A stretch of 60,254 nt of DNA from Candidatus Cacconaster merdequi (GCA_018064345.1 JAGHVK010000042.1:1-60254); one strand, 5' to 3'. Shown: positions 44,722-56,875, counted from the stretch's first letter. Numbers and translations: made by a program. The notes: generated by a model not told the origin, from the letters alone.

Positions 44722-47700
44722 TTAGAATGTGAGTGTGACACCGGCCGATACAGTCCTCAAAGCAGAGTATGTCTGGCCGTTTCCGCCTGTGAATGACTTT
44801 CTTACGTCCATACCTTTACGCTTTGAAACGTACCATACGTTGTCGGCATTGACGTAGAATCTGAGTGATTCCATTCCAATCTTGGAAGTGGCCTTTGAAG
44901 GAAGAGTGTAACCGAGATTCACGTTCCTGAGGCTCAAGTAAGATGACTTGATGAGGAAACGGGTCGAAGACTCGTTCGCAGCCTGGAAGTTGTTCTGAAC
45001 GCGAGGAACATCGGTGTTGGTATTCTGTGGAGTCCATCTGAGGAAGATGTCCTTGTGCCAGTTGGTACCGGCGTCTCCTGCAGACATCAAACTCTGGTAT
45101 ACAGAATCGAGTGTGTAGCCGCCGATCTGGTAAGCGAAACTTGCAGAAAGGTCGAAGCCGTAGAATCTCAGGGCAGTACTGAATCCACCGTAGAGGTCAG
45201 GGATAGGAGTCTTGCCTGTCTTGTGGTAAGTGGCCTGTGCTGTTGTGTTCACGAGGTCGAACTTGCCGGTTTCGTTACCGTTGTCATCCTTCTCGTACTT
45301 CTTGTACTGAGGAAGACCGTTTTCAGGGTCCACACCAGCCCATTCGAACAGGTAGTAGTTGTAGACAGGAGCGCCGATTTCACGCCAAGAAGTGCCCACC
45401 TGCCTTCCTTCTGCAGGATAGTCGCTTGGGAGCTTGGTGACTTCGTTCTTGTAGTGAGTACCGTTCAGGGAGATGTTCCATGCGAAGTTGCGGCTCTTGA
45501 AGATGTCGGCGCTGACCTCGAACTCGATACCCTTGTTCATCATATCCATATCGTTCACCAGCTGTGATGCAGGCAATCCCTGTGACGGAGCGAGAGGACG
45601 TGAATAAATCATATCCTTGGTCTCCTTGATGAAGTACTCGACGTTGAAGTTCAATGCGCCGAAGAGACCGGCCTCGATGCCGACGTTGAAGTTGTTGGAT
45701 TTTTCCCATGTTACATCAGGAGCGGCACGGAAAGTCTTCCTGAGGGAAGCTTCACCGTCCACGCGGTCGATGACATACAGATTGTCATATACGCGGGCGT
45801 AGCCGATGTTGTCGTTACCCTGAGTACCGTAGCTGGCCTTGACTCTGAGTGCATTGAGCCAGTCTGCACCGGCGAGGAAAGATTCCTGCTTTGCATTCCA
45901 CGATGCACCTACTGCCCAGAATGAGCCCCATCTCTTGTCCGCTGCGAACCTTGAGGAACCATCCCTTCTGTATGAAGCTGAAAGGTAGTATCTGTTTGCA
46001 TAGTTGTATTCGGCCCTTCCGAAGATACCTTCAAGGAAGTATCCGCCTGAAGCAGATGTGAGGTCCTGATATACAGTAGAGTTTGCGAAGTCGATGTTGG
46101 TCATGTCCACGAAGTTGGTCATGTGGCCGTAGAGAGAGTAGCTTTCGTCGCTCTTGGTCTCGTGTCCGATGAGGACATTGAGATTGTGGTTGCCGAACTT
46201 AGGAGTCCAGGTAAGGAGCTGGTTGGCGTTCAATGCACTGTAGCGCTCCATCTCCTGTTCACCACGTCCGTTCACGTTCTTGGCGTCACCGCCGGCAGGG
46301 GTGGTGAAATATCTTCCCTTTGTGTTGAATACGTCGAATGCAACGTTGGCTGAGAACACGAGGTCCTTGAGGATGTTGACGTTGATGTATCCGCGTGAAG
46401 ATATGTTGTCTTTTATGGTTTCTTTCTTTGAAGTAAGCAGCTGGCCGTATGGGTTGGAGTTCGCGGCGTAGGCACGTCCTGTCTCACCCCAGTCGTACAT
46501 AGGGTTGCCCTTGTCATCGAAAATCTGTGTTCCCGTAGCCTGATCGTAGAGGTAGATAGGGAATATAGGGGCAATCATCTGACTGAAGAAGAAGAGGTTG
46601 GAGTAGTTGCTCCCTTCGCTGTCGTTGTAGAGCTGCTGGTTTGTGTTGGAGTATGCGAGGTTCAATCCAATCTTGATGCGCTTGCCGATCTCCTGATCGA
46701 CCTTACCGCGGATTGATATACGCTGGAATCCTGACATAGGAACATAACCCTGGTCATCAAGATATGATACTGAAATGTAGCCCTGAGTCTTGTCGGATCC
46801 GCCGGAAGCGCTCACGTTGTACTCCTGACGGATTCCTACACGGAACACGTCCTTTGTCCAGTCATCGTTCCATTTCTGCTTCTTCCAGGTAGGCCAGGTT
46901 GAATTGAGCTTACCTGTTGCAGGGTCGATGATTTCAGAATCTACTACAGGATAGATGTTGTAGAGTCCGTATGAACTTCCGATAAGGTTTGTGGAAGCAT
47001 ACACACCTGCCTGGGCGTAACCCATAATGCCGTTGTAATACTGAGCATTGCGGATTGATTCCCAAGTCATTTCGTAGTAGTCGGCAGGGTCCTTGATGAT
47101 GTCGTACTCAGATACGCCTCTGGTGTTGAAACCGACCTTCGCGTCAAATGAAACGTTCACCTTGCCGGCGCTTCCGCGCTTGGTTGTAATGATGATGACA
47201 CCGTTTGAACCACGGGCACCGTACATTGAGTTAGCGGCTGCATCCTTGAGTACTGTGATAGACTCGATATCGGCCGGGTTGATTGAACTCATTCCACCTT
47301 CGTAAGGAACACCGTCCACAACGAGAAGAGGTGAAGTTGAAGCGCTGATTGAGCCGAATCCACGGATCTGAATGCTTGAGCCTGATCCAGGGGTGCCTGA
47401 TGAGCTGGCTGTCTGAAGACCTGCCACTGCACCTTCAAGGGATTTTGAAATGTTAGTGGTCTGCATCTTCTTCAGCTTTTCACCGCTCAGCTGGCTGGCT
47501 GACCCGACGAATGAAGATTTTTTCTGAACTCCGTAAGCCACCACGATTGACTCGTCCAATGCTTCGGCAGAAACTTTGAGAGCTGCGTTGATGATCGAAC
47601 GACCACCGACTGCAACCTCAAGATTGTCATAACCGATGTAACTGAATACGAGAGTGGCGTTTGGTGAAGCGGTTACCGTATAAGAACCGTCCACGTCTGC

Positions 47701-47865
47701 GGCAGCGCCTGAAGTGGTGCCTTTCACCATCACTGAAGCGAAAGGAATACCCTCACCGGTTGCTGCGTCCGTCACAGTACCCTTCACCGTTATGGTCTGC
47801 GCAAAGGCAAGAGAGCAGATCATAACCGCTGCGATACTGGTGAGAAGAAATCTAAACTTTCTCAT
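44722..47865 (-). CDS. SusC/RagA-family TonB-linked outer-membrane protein
   Basis: TonB-dependent importer that forms a lid-and-bin complex with SusD. 1047 aa. Seen: signal peptide (about 1-22, AFAQ), a carboxypeptidase regulatory-like N-terminal extension (about 24-95), a plug domain with ISKSLEGAVAGLQ, IQIRGFGSISAS and SPLLVVDGVPYEG, KDAAANSMYGARGSNGVIIITTKRG, and a barrel ending in TLTF. First gene of the operon; a 168-nt leader with an inverted repeat (47954-48013) precedes it. Confidence 0.96.
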   Translation of the reverse strand: MRKFRFLLTSIAAVMICSLAFAQTITVKGTVTDAATGEGIPFASVMVKGTTSGAAADVDGSYTVTASPNATLVFSYIGYDNLEVAVGGRSIINAALKVSAEALDESIVVAYGVQKKSSFVGSASQLSGEKLKKMQTTNISKSLEGAVAGLQTASSSGTPGSGSSIQIRGFGSISASTSPLLVVDGVPYEGGMSSINPADIESITVLKDAAANSMYGARGSNGVIIITTKRGSAGKVNVSFDAKVGFNTRGVSEYDIIKDPADYYEMTWESIRNAQYYNGIMGYAQAGVYASTNLIGSSYGLYNIYPVVDSEIIDPATGKLNSTWPTWKKQKWNDDWTKDVFRVGIRQEYNVSASGGSDKTQGYISVSYLDDQGYVPMSGFQRISIRGKVDQEIGKRIKIGLNLAYSNTNQQLYNDSEGSNYSNLFFFSQMIAPIFPIYLYDQATGTQIFDDKGNPMYDWGETGRAYAANSNPYGQLLTSKKETIKDNISSRGYINVNILKDLVFSANVAFDVFNTKGRYFTTPAGGDAKNVNGRGEQEMERYSALNANQLLTWTPKFGNHNLNVLIGHETKSDESYSLYGHMTNFVDMTNIDFANSTVYQDLTSASGGYFLEGIFGRAEYNYANRYYLSASYRRDGSSRFAADKRWGSFWAVGASWNAKQESFLAGADWLNALRVKASYGTQGNDNIGYARVYDNLYVIDRVDGEASLRKTFRAAPDVTWEKSNNFNVGIEAGLFGALNFNVEYFIKETKDMIYSRPLAPSQGLPASQLVNDMDMMNKGIEFEVSADIFKSRNFAWNISLNGTHYKNEVTKLPSDYPAEGRQVGTSWREIGAPVYNYYLFEWAGVDPENGLPQYKKYEKDDNGNETGKFDLVNTTAQATYHKTGKTPIPDLYGGFSTALRFYGFDLSASFAYQIGGYTLDSVYQSLMSAGDAGTNWHKDIFLRWTPQNTNTDVPRVQNNFQAANESSTRFLIKSSYLSLRNVNLGYTLPSKATSKIGMESLRFYVNADNVWYVSKRKGMDVRKSFTGGNGQTYSALRTVSAGVTLTF

Positions 47866-47953
47866 AAGTTTTTTGGTTAGGTTGGTTGTTAAAAAATAAT
47901 AGTGAATTGATAAATTGTAATCAAATTACTTCAAAACAGTAAACACATTCAAT

Positions 47954-48013
47954 TCATTTCGTATCAAGCGTGCGTTTTTGTTAGCATTTTGCATCACTTT
48001 GCTTACGAAATGA
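47954..48013 (-). promoter_or_regulatory. Inverted repeat in the susC leader
   Basis: TCATTTCGTA at 47954-47963 is perfectly complementary to TACGAAATGA at 48004-48013, with 40 nt between. Pairing may be extended by AAGC/GCTT with a small bulge. It lies downstream of the predicted -7 box, so it would be transcribed and could form a stem in the leader RNA, or be a DNA operator. Confidence 0.45.
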
Positions 48014-48039
48014 TATATCGTGCAACTATCTGTAAGTCA

Positions 48040-48070
48040 CAAATGTAGGCAATTAATTCCAAAAAGGAAA
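48040..48070 (-). promoter_or_regulatory. Promoter for the susCD operon
   Basis: Minus strand TTTC, 19 nt, TACATTTG. The predicted start of transcription near 48033 gives a leader of about 168 nt before susC. Confidence 0.55.
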
Positions 48071-48092
48071 ATATATTTTGTTCAAACTTGAA

Positions 48093-48602
48093 TCATTTTG
48101 TAAACCAATCCTTGTACATCATATACTGCTTTGCGTTGTGACCTGCTTTTTGAGCAAGTGCCTCAGAGCCCTCTTTCACTTTTTTTGCCGGGATTCCGGC
48201 ATACAGGCCCTGGTCCAATCTTGAATTGGCAAGTACGACGGCACCGGCTGCCACTATTGAGCCCGGAGCTATCTCGGCATTGTCCAAAAGCACGGAACCC
48301 ATACCTATAAGGCATCCTTTCCCTACACGGGCACCGTGAATCACCGCATTGTGTCCGACTGAAACATCGTCCTCAAGAACAGTGATGGATGTCTTGTATG
48401 TGGTGTGTATAGTGGCATTGTCCTGCACGTTCACCCTGTCCTTTATTATTATGCTGTTCACATCGCCCCGGAGCACTACCCCGTACCAGATGCTGCAGTC
48501 ATCCCCGATGGTGACATCTCCGATTATTGCGGCATTCTCGGCGATGAAACAATTTTTGCCGATTTTCGGCATTATTCCGTTCAGTTCCCTGATTATTGCC
48601 AT
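48093..48602 (-). CDS. Gamma-carbonic-anhydrase-like hexapeptide protein
   Basis: 169 aa from ATG 48602 (AGGAAAG lies just upstream). Left-handed beta-helix of hexapeptide repeats (about residues 25-130) and a C-terminal helix. Seen: the three-histidine pattern H67 (NATIHTTY), H84 (VGHNAVIHG) and H89 that binds metal in gamma carbonic anhydrases, and RGDVN. Homologs are annotated YrdA/CaiE-like, and activity as carbonic anhydrase is often unproven. It lies downstream of rpoC and its terminator, so probably has its own promoter. Confidence 0.88.
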   Translation of the reverse strand: MAIIRELNGIMPKIGKNCFIAENAAIIGDVTIGDDCSIWYGVVLRGDVNSIIIKDRVNVQDNATIHTTYKTSITVLEDDVSVGHNAVIHGARVGKGCLIGMGSVLLDNAEIAPGSIVAAGAVVLANSRLDQGLYAGIPAKKVKEGSEALAQKAGHNAKQYMMYKDWFTK

Positions 48603-48617
48603 ATCTTTCCTGAAAAA

Positions 48618-48652
48618 TAGATAAAGGCGGGTCAAACAATCGGCCCGCCTTT
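48618..48652 (-). terminator. Terminator after rpoC
   Basis: Stem AAAGGCGGG/CCCGCCTTT (48623-48652) followed on the minus strand by TATCTATTTTT. It closes the rpl-rpoBC transcript 28 nt after the rpoC stop. Confidence 0.85.
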
Positions 48653-48680
48653 AATAAATAATCTATTGCATTTCAGCCAA

Positions 48681-51600
48681 TTAAATATTCTTACTCCTGC
48701 GGGCGCCCACCATCTTCTCGTAGTCCTCTCTTGATGCCACGATCAGGTCGTCGAATTCACGCTGACCTGTTCCGGCAGGAATCAGATGACCGCAGATGAC
48801 GTTCTCCTTCAGGCCTTCCAAAGTATCGACTTTTCCACGGATGGCTGCATCACTGAGCACCTTGGTAGTCTCCTGGAATGAGGCTGCTGACATAAAGCTG
48901 TTGGTGCGCAGTGCGGCGCGTGTGATACCTTGGAGAATCTGGTTGGATGTTGCAGGGACTGCATCGCGAGCTTCCACTGTGCGCAGGTCCTGACGCTTGA
49001 GAAGGGAGTTCTCGTCGCGCAACTGGCGTACAGTGACAATCTGACCTGCGTGAAGATTCTGGGAATCACCGGCATCGAGCACGACCTTCTTGTCGAAGAT
49101 GTTGTCGTTCTCTTCGGTGAACTCGATCTTGTCCACAAGCTGCTCAGGAAGGAAGCGGGTGTCACCCGGATCCACAATCTCCACCTTGCGCATCATCTGG
49201 CGTACGATAACTTCAAAATGCTTGTCGTTGATCTTCACGCCCTGCATACGGTAAACTTCCTGAATCTCGTTCACGATGTACTCCTGAACCTTGATAGGGC
49301 CGAGGATTGCAAGAATGTCTGACGGGCATACGGCTCCGTCTGACAGAGGCATACCGGCTCTTACATAGTCGTTCTCCTGTACGAGGATCTGCTTTGAAAG
49401 AGGAACCTGATAGTGTTTCTCCTCTCCGCTTCTCGACCTTACGATTATCTCACGGTTACCACGGCGGGTCTTGCCCATAAGAACTTCACCGTTGATCTCT
49501 GAAACGATTGCAGGATTTGAAGGGTTGCGGGCTTCGAACAACTCGGTTACGCGTGGCAGACCGCCGGTGATATCGCCGGACTTTCCGATTGCGCGAGGAA
49601 TCTTCACGATAATGTCACCGACACCGATCTGCTGTCCGTTCTCCACCATTACGTGGGCGCCGACAGGCAGGTTGTACTGCTTGAGCTCGTTGCCGTTTTC
49701 GTCCATGATGCGGATGATCGGGTTCTTGGTCTTGTCGCGGGATTCGATGATGACCTTCTCTCTGTGAACAGAGAACTCATCGGCAGCCTCCTCACGGTAA
49801 GTAGAGCCCTCAATCATGCTGTCGTAAACGGCCTTACCGGCTATTTCAGTGATTGTAAGAGCATTGTATGCATCCCAGTTGCATATTCTGTCGCCTTTGA
49901 CAACTGAATCTCCATCGTTCTTGAAGAGTTCGCTGCCGTAAGGTACGTTGTACTGTGCAAGGGTGATGCCTGTGATAGGGTGTGATATCTTGAGTTCGGT
50001 CGCACGGCTGACAACGATGACGTGGTCACCCTTCTCATCTTTCTTGATGATGGTGCGGAGTTCCTCGAATTCGAGCTTTCCTTCGTACTTGGAAACGATT
50101 TCACTTTCGGAAGCAACGTTGGAAGCTGTACCACCGACGTGGAAGGTACGGAGGGTAAGCTGCGTACCAGGCTCACCGATGGACTGTGCAGCAATCACGC
50201 CGACAACTTCGCCCTTCTCCACCATACGGTGTGTGGCGAGGTTACGTCCGTAGCACTTGGCGCAGACACCCTTCTTGGACTCGCAGGTAAGCACGGAGCG
50301 GATCTCCACCTGTTCGATAGGCAGTGACTCGATAAGGTCGGCGATGTCTTCGGTAATCTGCTCTCCGGCATCAAGAATCTTCTCACCGGTAAGAGGGTTG
50401 TAGATATCGTGTACTGAGGTACGTCCGAGGATTCTTTCTCCGAGGGTCTCAACGATTTCATCCTTGTTCTTGATGGCGGTGGCCACAAGACCCCTGAGGG
50501 TTCCGCAGTCTTCCTCGTTGATGATCACATCGTGTGAGACGTCAACGAGACGGCGTGTCAGGTAACCTGCGTCTGCTGTCTTCAATGCAGTATCGGCCAA
50601 ACCTTTACGTGCACCGTGAGTAGAGATGAAGTACTCAAGGACGCTCAGGCCCTCCTTGAAGTTGGCAAGGATAGGGTTCTCGATGATCTCCGCTCCTGTA
50701 GAGCCGGACTTCTGAGGCTTGGCCATCAGACCACGCATACCGCAGAGCTGACGGATCTGCTCCTTTGATCCACGGGCACCGGAATCTAGCATCATATATA
50801 CAGGGTTGAATCCCTGCTTGTCCTCCTTGATCTGCTTCTCGACTATGTTGGTCAGGCGGGTGTTGGTCTTTGTCCAGACATCGATCACCTTGTTGTAACG
50901 TTCGTTGTTGGTGATAAGACCCATGTCGTAACTCTCCTGGATGCTCTCAACCTCTTCATAACCTGCATCAACGAGGCCTTTCTTCTCATCAGGGATGATT
51001 ACGTCCCCGAGGTTGAAGGACAGACCGCCTTCGAATGCCATACGGTAACCGAGGTTCTTGATGTCGTCAAGGAACTGGGCTGTACGGGCTATGCTGGTGT
51101 ACTTGAGAACCTCTGCGATGATGTCGCGGAGAGCTTTCTTCTTGAGAAGCTGGTTCACGAAAGGCACTTCGTCAGGGAAGAACTGGTTCACGAGGATACG
51201 GCCTACGGTAGTATCCTGCATATAGTATCCCTTGGAAGGATCTTTCTTGTCTATAGGGAGGCGTACAGAGCACTTGGTCTGCCATTCGACGCGTCCCTCG
51301 TTCTTGGCGATGATAGCCTCCTCAGGACCGTAGAATTTCATTCCTTCGCCTTTCTCTCCCGGACGCTCCTTTGTAATGTAATAGAGTCCGAGCACCATAT
51401 CCTGTGAAGGCACGGTGATAGGGGCTCCGTTGGCCGGGTGGAGGATGTTGTGTGAGCCGAGCATAAGAAGCTGAGCTTCAAGGACAGCGGCATTTCCGAG
51501 AGGAAGGTGGACGGCCATCTGGTCACCATCGAAGTCGGCGTTGAATGCTGTACATGCAAGAGGATGCAGCTGGATGGCTTTTCCTTCAATCATTCGTGGC

Positions 51601-52952
51601 TGGAATGCCTGGATACCGAGTCGGTGGAGGGTAGGGGCACGGTTGAGAAGTACCGGGTGTCCCTTCATCACGTTCTCGAGGATGTCCCAGATCACAGGGT
51701 CCTTGCGGTCCACGATTTTCTTTGCGGACTTTACAGTCTTCACAATGCCGCGCTCGATGAGTTTGCGGATTACGAAAGGCTTGTAAAGTTCAGCTGCCAT
51801 ATATTTCGGAAGACCGCACTCGTGCATCTGAAGTTCCGGACCTACGACGATGACGGAACGTGCAGAGTAGTCCACCCTCTTTCCCAACAAGTTCTGACGG
51901 AAACGTCCCTGCTTTCCCTTAAGGCTGTCTGAGAGAGACTTGAGGGTGCGGTTGGCTTCTGACTTGACGGCATTGGACTTGCGTGAATTGTCGAAGAGTG
52001 AATCAACGGCTTCCTGAAGCATACGCTTCTCATTGCGGAGGATGACCTCCGGAGCCTTGATTTCTATAAGCCTCTTCAAGCGGTTGTTGCGGATGATGAC
52101 CCTGCGGTACAGGTCGTTCACGTCAGATGTGGCGAAACGTCCGCCATCAAGCGGAACGAGAGGTCTCAAATCCGGTGGAATCACCGGGATGACCTTCATT
52201 ATCATCCATTCAGGACGGTTCACCTCCTTGCTTTCACGGAAGGCCTCGATGACACTCAATCTCTTGAGAGCCTCTGCCTTGCGCTGCTGGGAAGTCTCGG
52301 TTTCGCTCTTGATTCTCAAATCGTATGAGAGAGCGTCGAGGTCAATCTTGCTGAGCATATCGTATATGGCTTCAGCACCCATTCCTGCGACAAACTTCTG
52401 AGGGTCGTCATCAGGAAGAAGCTGGTTGTCCTTCGGCAGTTTCGCCATTACGTCCATATACTCCTCCTCTGAGAGAAGGTCGCAGTCATTGACTCCGGAA
52501 GTCTCCTTGGCGGCACCCGCGCGGATAATCACATACTTCTCATAGTATATGATGGCTTCAAGTTTCTTTGAAGGGATTCCGAGAAGATAACCTATCTTGT
52601 TCGGAGTTGAACGGAAATACCATATATGTGCAACCGGAATCGTCAGGTTGATGTGACCCATACGTTCGCGGCGTACTTTCTTTTCAGTCACCTCCACACC
52701 GCAACGGTCGCAGACGATTCCACGGTAGCGGATTCTCTTGTACTTTCCGCAGTGGCATTCGTAATCCTTTGTAGGACCGAAGATGCGCTCGCAGAAAAGG
52801 CCGTCGCGTTCAGGCTTGTATGTGCGGTAATTGACGGTTTCAGGCTTGAGAACCTCTCCTGATGACTGTGCAAGTATCTCTTCAGGAGAAGCCAGACCGA
52901 TTGTAATCTGGTTGAAGTCGTTTTTAACCTTTATCTCTTTCTTAAAAGACAT
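48681..52952 (-). CDS. rpoC: DNA-directed RNA polymerase subunit beta'
   Basis: Large subunit carrying the catalytic magnesium loop. 1423 aa, typical for Bacteroidota. Seen: N-terminal zinc-binding C-X-C-X(n)-C pattern ([22 protein letters not shown]), the absolutely conserved [12 protein letters not shown], a bridge/trigger region ([16 protein letters not shown]), a second zinc cluster ([15 protein letters not shown]) and QILQGITR near the C-terminus. Follows rpoB by 34 nt. Confidence 0.98.
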   Translation of the reverse strand: MSFKKEIKVKNDFNQITIGLASPEEILAQSSGEVLKPETVNYRTYKPERDGLFCERIFGPTKDYECHCGKYKRIRYRGIVCDRCGVEVTEKKVRRERMGHINLTIPVAHIWYFRSTPNKIGYLLGIPSKKLEAIIYYEKYVIIRAGAAKETSGVNDCDLLSEEEYMDVMAKLPKDNQLLPDDDPQKFVAGMGAEAIYDMLSKIDLDALSYDLRIKSETETSQQRKAEALKRLSVIEAFRESKEVNRPEWMIMKVIPVIPPDLRPLVPLDGGRFATSDVNDLYRRVIIRNNRLKRLIEIKAPEVILRNEKRMLQEAVDSLFDNSRKSNAVKSEANRTLKSLSDSLKGKQGRFRQNLLGKRVDYSARSVIVVGPELQMHECGLPKYMAAELYKPFVIRKLIERGIVKTVKSAKKIVDRKDPVIWDILENVMKGHPVLLNRAPTLHRLGIQAFQPRMIEGKAIQLHPLACTAFNADFDGDQMAVHLPLGNAAVLEAQLLMLGSHNILHPANGAPITVPSQDMVLGLYYITKERPGEKGEGMKFYGPEEAIIAKNEGRVEWQTKCSVRLPIDKKDPSKGYYMQDTTVGRILVNQFFPDEVPFVNQLLKKKALRDIIAEVLKYTSIARTAQFLDDIKNLGYRMAFEGGLSFNLGDVIIPDEKKGLVDAGYEEVESIQESYDMGLITNNERYNKVIDVWTKTNTRLTNIVEKQIKEDKQGFNPVYMMLDSGARGSKEQIRQLCGMRGLMAKPQKSGSTGAEIIENPILANFKEGLSVLEYFISTHGARKGLADTALKTADAGYLTRRLVDVSHDVIINEEDCGTLRGLVATAIKNKDEIVETLGERILGRTSVHDIYNPLTGEKILDAGEQITEDIADLIESLPIEQVEIRSVLTCESKKGVCAKCYGRNLATHRMVEKGEVVGVIAAQSIGEPGTQLTLRTFHVGGTASNVASESEIVSKYEGKLEFEELRTIIKKDEKGDHVIVVSRATELKISHPITGITLAQYNVPYGSELFKNDGDSVVKGDRICNWDAYNALTITEIAGKAVYDSMIEGSTYREEAADEFSVHREKVIIESRDKTKNPIIRIMDENGNELKQYNLPVGAHVMVENGQQIGVGDIIVKIPRAIGKSGDITGGLPRVTELFEARNPSNPAIVSEINGEVLMGKTRRGNREIIVRSRSGEEKHYQVPLSKQILVQENDYVRAGMPLSDGAVCPSDILAILGPIKVQEYIVNEIQEVYRMQGVKINDKHFEVIVRQMMRKVEIVDPGDTRFLPEQLVDKIEFTEENDNIFDKKVVLDAGDSQNLHAGQIVTVRQLRDENSLLKRQDLRTVEARDAVPATSNQILQGITRAALRTNSFMSAASFQETTKVLSDAAIRGKVDTLEGLKENVICGHLIPAGTGQREFDDLIVASREDYEKMVGARRSKNI

Positions 52953-52986
52953 TGTATTGCTTTTTAATCGTCAAACAATCAGTGAA

Positions 52987-55900
52987 TTAATCAAGCTTTA
53001 TGCTGAGTCCGAGGCCTCTGAGCTCGTGAAGCAGTACGTTGAGTGACTCCGGAATGCCTGGTGTCGGCATAGGGTCTCCCTTGACGATTGCCTCGTAGGC
53101 GCGGCTTCGGCCTGTAACGTCATCCGACTTGATAGTCAGGATTTCCTGAAGGATGTTGGATGCTCCGAATGCCTCAAGAGCCCATACCTCCATCTCTCCG
53201 AAACGCTGACCACCGAACTGAGCCTTACCTCCGAGAGGTTGCTGAGTAATCAGTGAGTAAGGACCTATGCTTCGTGCGTGCATCTTGTCGTCAACCATGT
53301 GGCCGAGCTTGATCATATAGATTACGCCGACTGTTGCGCATTGGTCGAACAATTCACCTGTACCGCCGTCGCGGAGCTGTGTGCGTCCGTAACGAGGAAG
53401 TCCTGCCTGATCGGTATATTTGCAGATATCCTCAAGGCTTGCACCGTCGAAGATAGGTGTGCTGAACTTCAGACCGAGTTCCTTTCCGGCCCATCCGAGG
53501 ACTGTTTCGTAAATCTGACCGAGGTTCATACGTGAAGGCACGCCGAGAGGGTTGAGGACAATGTCCACAGGTGTACCGTCCTCAAGGAACGGCATATCTT
53601 CATCGCGTACCACCTTCGCTACGATACCCTTGTTACCGTGGCGGCCGGCCATCTTGTCACCCACCTGGATCTTACGCTTCTTGGCAACGTAAACCTTTGC
53701 AAGCTGCATGATTCCTGAAGGAAGTTCATCACCGATGGTGAGGTTGTAGTTGATGCGCTTGTATTCGGCATCAAGTTCCTTGTAGGCGATAAGATAGTTG
53801 TTTATAAGCTTCTTGATCATGTCGTTGGCCTTCTTGTCGGAAGTCCACTTGACAGGATTGATGTTGTTGTAGTCGATTGTTTCGAGGACTTCCCTGCGGA
53901 ACGGCTCACCCTTGGCGATGAGTTCGGAACCGTAGAGGTCGCCTACGCCGGCACTTGTCTTGCCATCGACGAGTGTGCAGAGTTTGTCAAGGAAGATTCC
54001 GGTAAGGGCACCGACCTTCTTGTCGAAGTTGTCCTTTGCCTCCTGAAGCTGTTCCTTTGCCTTTGCACGTCCCTTCTTGCTGTTGTCCTTGATGACGCGT
54101 GAGAAGAGGCTCTTGCCAATGATAGTACCTGAAAGTGAAGGAGAGGCCTTGAGTGAAGCATCCTTTACGTCACCGGCCTTGTCACCGAAGATGGCGCGCA
54201 GAAGCTTCTCCTCCGGTGAAGGGTCGCTCTCTCCCTTAGGAGTGATCTTACCGATCATGATGTCACCCGGCTCGATATGGGCTCCTATGCGGATGATACC
54301 GTTCTCGTCGAGGTCCTTGGTAGCTTCTTCGCTGACATTAGGGATGTCGTTTGTGAGCTCCTCCATACCGCGCTTGGTGTCGCGTACTTCCATTATGTAC
54401 TCATCGACGTGGATCGAAGTGAAGATATCTTCGCGGATAATCCTCTCCGACAGCACGATGGCATCCTCATAGTTATATCCCTTCCAAGGCATGAATGCAA
54501 CCTTGAGGTTGCGGCCCAGTGCGAGCTCTCCGTTCTGGGTTGCGTATCCTTCGGTGAGGATCTGTCCCGGAACGACCTTGTCGCCCTTCCTTACCATAGG
54601 AGTGAGGCGGATAGAGGTGCTCTGATTGGTCTTGCGGTATTGTGGAAGAGTGTAAACCGTAACTTCCGGAGCGAAACTTACGAAACGCTCGGCGTCGGTA
54701 CGCTCGTACTTTATATGTATCTCCTTTGCATCTACGAATACGACTTCTCCCTTGCCTTCAGCGGCAATCTGGGTGCGTGAATCGCGAGCGACAGGGCCTT
54801 CGAGGCCTGTACCTACGATAGGTGCTTCCGGTTTCAGGATAGGAACTGCCTGACGCATCATGTTCGATCCCATCAATGCACGGTTCGCATCGTCGTGCTC
54901 AAGGAACGGGATGAGAGATGCTGCGATTGAGGCAATCTGGTTCGGAGCGACGTCCATAAGGTGGATGTTCTCCTTGCTCAGGACAGGGAAGTCGGCCTCA
55001 AGACGGCATTTGACACGTTCGTCAAGTATTTCGCCGTCATCGGCAAGATTCACGCTTGCCTGTGCAACGACTTTTGCCTCCTCTTCCTCGGCGCTCAGGT
55101 AAACCACTCCCTCTGGGGTGAGGTCCACCTTTCCGTCGGCAACCTTGCGGTACGGAGTCTCGATGAATCCGAGTTCGTCAATCTTCGCGTAGACGCAAAG
55201 AGATGAGATAAGACCGATGTTAGGACCTTCAGGTGTCTCGATAGGGCAGAGACGTCCGTAATGGGTGTAGTGTACGTCTCGCACTTCGAATCCGGCCCTG
55301 TCCCTTGACAGACCGCCCGGGCCGAGTGCTGAAAGACGACGCTTGTGAGTCATCTCGGCAAGAGGGTTTGTCTGGTCCATGAACTGGCTCAGCTGGCTTG
55401 TGGCGAAGAAGCTGTTGATGACTGCTGAAAGGCTCTTCGCATTTATCAGCTCGACTGGTGTGAACACTTCGTTGTCACGCACGTTCATACGTTCGCGGAT
55501 GGTCCTTGCCATACGTGCAAGACCTACGCTGAACTGGTTGGCGAGCTGTTCGCCTACCGTGCGGATACGACGGTTGCTCAGATGGTCGATATCATCGACT
55601 GTCGATTTAGAGTTGATCAGCTGAATCAGGTAGCGTATGATCTCTATGATATCCTCGCGGGTGAGCACTCTCACGTCAGCAGGTGTCGAGAGATTCAGCT
55701 TCTTGTTCAGACGGTAGCGTCCTACCTGACCGAGGTCGTAACGCTTGTCTGAGAAGAAGAGCTTGTCGATCACATCGCGGGCGGTTGCCTCATCAGGTGG
55801 TTCAGAGTTGCGCAACTGACGGTATGTATAGAAGATCGCCTCCTTCTCGGAGTTGGTCTGGTCTTTCTGTAAAGTATTGTATATGATGGCGAAATCGGCT

Positions 55901-56805
55901 GTAGAAGCATCTTCCTTGTGAACGAGGATGGTGCTTACGCCGGAATCGAGTATTTCGTCGATATGTCTTTCTTCCAGAACTGTCTCACGGTCTATGATGA
56001 CGTTGTTTCTTTCGATGTAGACGACCTCTCCCGTGTCTTCGTCAACGAAGTCCTCGTTCCAGGTCTTGAGCACCCTGGCTGCAAGAGTGCAGCCGATGCA
56101 TTTCTTGAGATTGGTTCTGTTAACTTTTATCTCGTTTGCCAATCCAAAGATATCAAGGATATCCTTGTCGCTCTCAAATCCGATGGCGCGAAGCAAAGTA
56201 GTGACAGGCAGCTTCTTCTTACAGTCGATGTAAGCGTACATCACGTTGTTGATGTCTGTCGCGAATTCAATCCAGGAGCCCTTGAACGGGATTATTCTGG
56301 CTGAATAGAGTTTCGTGCCGTTTGCGTGCAGGCTCTGGCCGAAGAACACACCTGGCGAACGGTGCAGCTGTGATACGACTATGCGCTCGGAACCGTTGAT
56401 GATGAATGTTCCGCGAGGTGTCATATACGGAATCGTACCGAGATACACGTCTTGTATCACGGTGTCGAAGTCTTCGTGGTCAGGGTCTGTACAGTACAGT
56501 TTCAGTTTTGCTTTCAACGGAACTGAGTATGACAAGCCTCTGTCAAGGCATTCGTCCATTGAATAGCGTGGAGGATCAATGAAATAGTCGATAAACTCCA
56601 GAACGAAGTTGTTGCGTGTGTCTGTTATCGGGAATACCTCCTGGAAAACTTTGTACAGACCTTCATCCTTACGGTTTTCTGCTGTTGTGTCGAGCTGGAA
56701 GAAATCCTTGAAAGATTTCAGCTGCACTTCCAGAAAATCTGGATAATCGAGCAAAGCCTTCGTAGAGGCAAATGTAATCCTCTGATTATTAGTTTTTTGC
56801 GGCAT
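52987..56805 (-). CDS. rpoB: DNA-directed RNA polymerase subunit beta
   Basis: 1272 aa, normal for Bacteroidota. Seen: protrusion and lobe domains, the rifampicin-region stretch with [15 protein letters not shown] and [31 protein letters not shown] read in segments, [27 protein letters not shown] and the C-terminal LGLSIKLD. Rifampicin-region residues look like the sensitive form (no change seen in the DQTNPL or [10 protein letters not shown] segments). Preceded by an attenuator-like hairpin. Confidence 0.98.
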   Translation of the reverse strand: MPQKTNNQRITFASTKALLDYPDFLEVQLKSFKDFFQLDTTAENRKDEGLYKVFQEVFPITDTRNNFVLEFIDYFIDPPRYSMDECLDRGLSYSVPLKAKLKLYCTDPDHEDFDTVIQDVYLGTIPYMTPRGTFIINGSERIVVSQLHRSPGVFFGQSLHANGTKLYSARIIPFKGSWIEFATDINNVMYAYIDCKKKLPVTTLLRAIGFESDKDILDIFGLANEIKVNRTNLKKCIGCTLAARVLKTWNEDFVDEDTGEVVYIERNNVIIDRETVLEERHIDEILDSGVSTILVHKEDASTADFAIIYNTLQKDQTNSEKEAIFYTYRQLRNSEPPDEATARDVIDKLFFSDKRYDLGQVGRYRLNKKLNLSTPADVRVLTREDIIEIIRYLIQLINSKSTVDDIDHLSNRRIRTVGEQLANQFSVGLARMARTIRERMNVRDNEVFTPVELINAKSLSAVINSFFATSQLSQFMDQTNPLAEMTHKRRLSALGPGGLSRDRAGFEVRDVHYTHYGRLCPIETPEGPNIGLISSLCVYAKIDELGFIETPYRKVADGKVDLTPEGVVYLSAEEEEAKVVAQASVNLADDGEILDERVKCRLEADFPVLSKENIHLMDVAPNQIASIAASLIPFLEHDDANRALMGSNMMRQAVPILKPEAPIVGTGLEGPVARDSRTQIAAEGKGEVVFVDAKEIHIKYERTDAERFVSFAPEVTVYTLPQYRKTNQSTSIRLTPMVRKGDKVVPGQILTEGYATQNGELALGRNLKVAFMPWKGYNYEDAIVLSERIIREDIFTSIHVDEYIMEVRDTKRGMEELTNDIPNVSEEATKDLDENGIIRIGAHIEPGDIMIGKITPKGESDPSPEEKLLRAIFGDKAGDVKDASLKASPSLSGTIIGKSLFSRVIKDNSKKGRAKAKEQLQEAKDNFDKKVGALTGIFLDKLCTLVDGKTSAGVGDLYGSELIAKGEPFRREVLETIDYNNINPVKWTSDKKANDMIKKLINNYLIAYKELDAEYKRINYNLTIGDELPSGIMQLAKVYVAKKRKIQVGDKMAGRHGNKGIVAKVVRDEDMPFLEDGTPVDIVLNPLGVPSRMNLGQIYETVLGWAGKELGLKFSTPIFDGASLEDICKYTDQAGLPRYGRTQLRDGGTGELFDQCATVGVIYMIKLGHMVDDKMHARSIGPYSLITQQPLGGKAQFGGQRFGEMEVWALEAFGASNILQEILTIKSDDVTGRSRAYEAIVKGDPMPTPGIPESLNVLLHELRGLGLSIKLD

Positions 56806-56836
56806 TGTTTGTGAGATAGTTGAAAGTAAACTTAAA

Positions 56837-56875
56837 AAAACGACAAAAAGGTTTAGAGCCTTGCGGCTCTAAACC
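56837..56875 (-). terminator. Attenuator/terminator between rplL and rpoB
   Basis: Perfect 11-bp stem GGTTTAGAGCC/GGCTCTAAACC at 56850-56875 with loop TTGC, followed on the minus strand by TTTTTGTCGTTTTTTT. It is placed before rpoB, where partial termination is known to lower rpoBC relative to ribosomal proteins in other bacteria. Confidence 0.8.
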
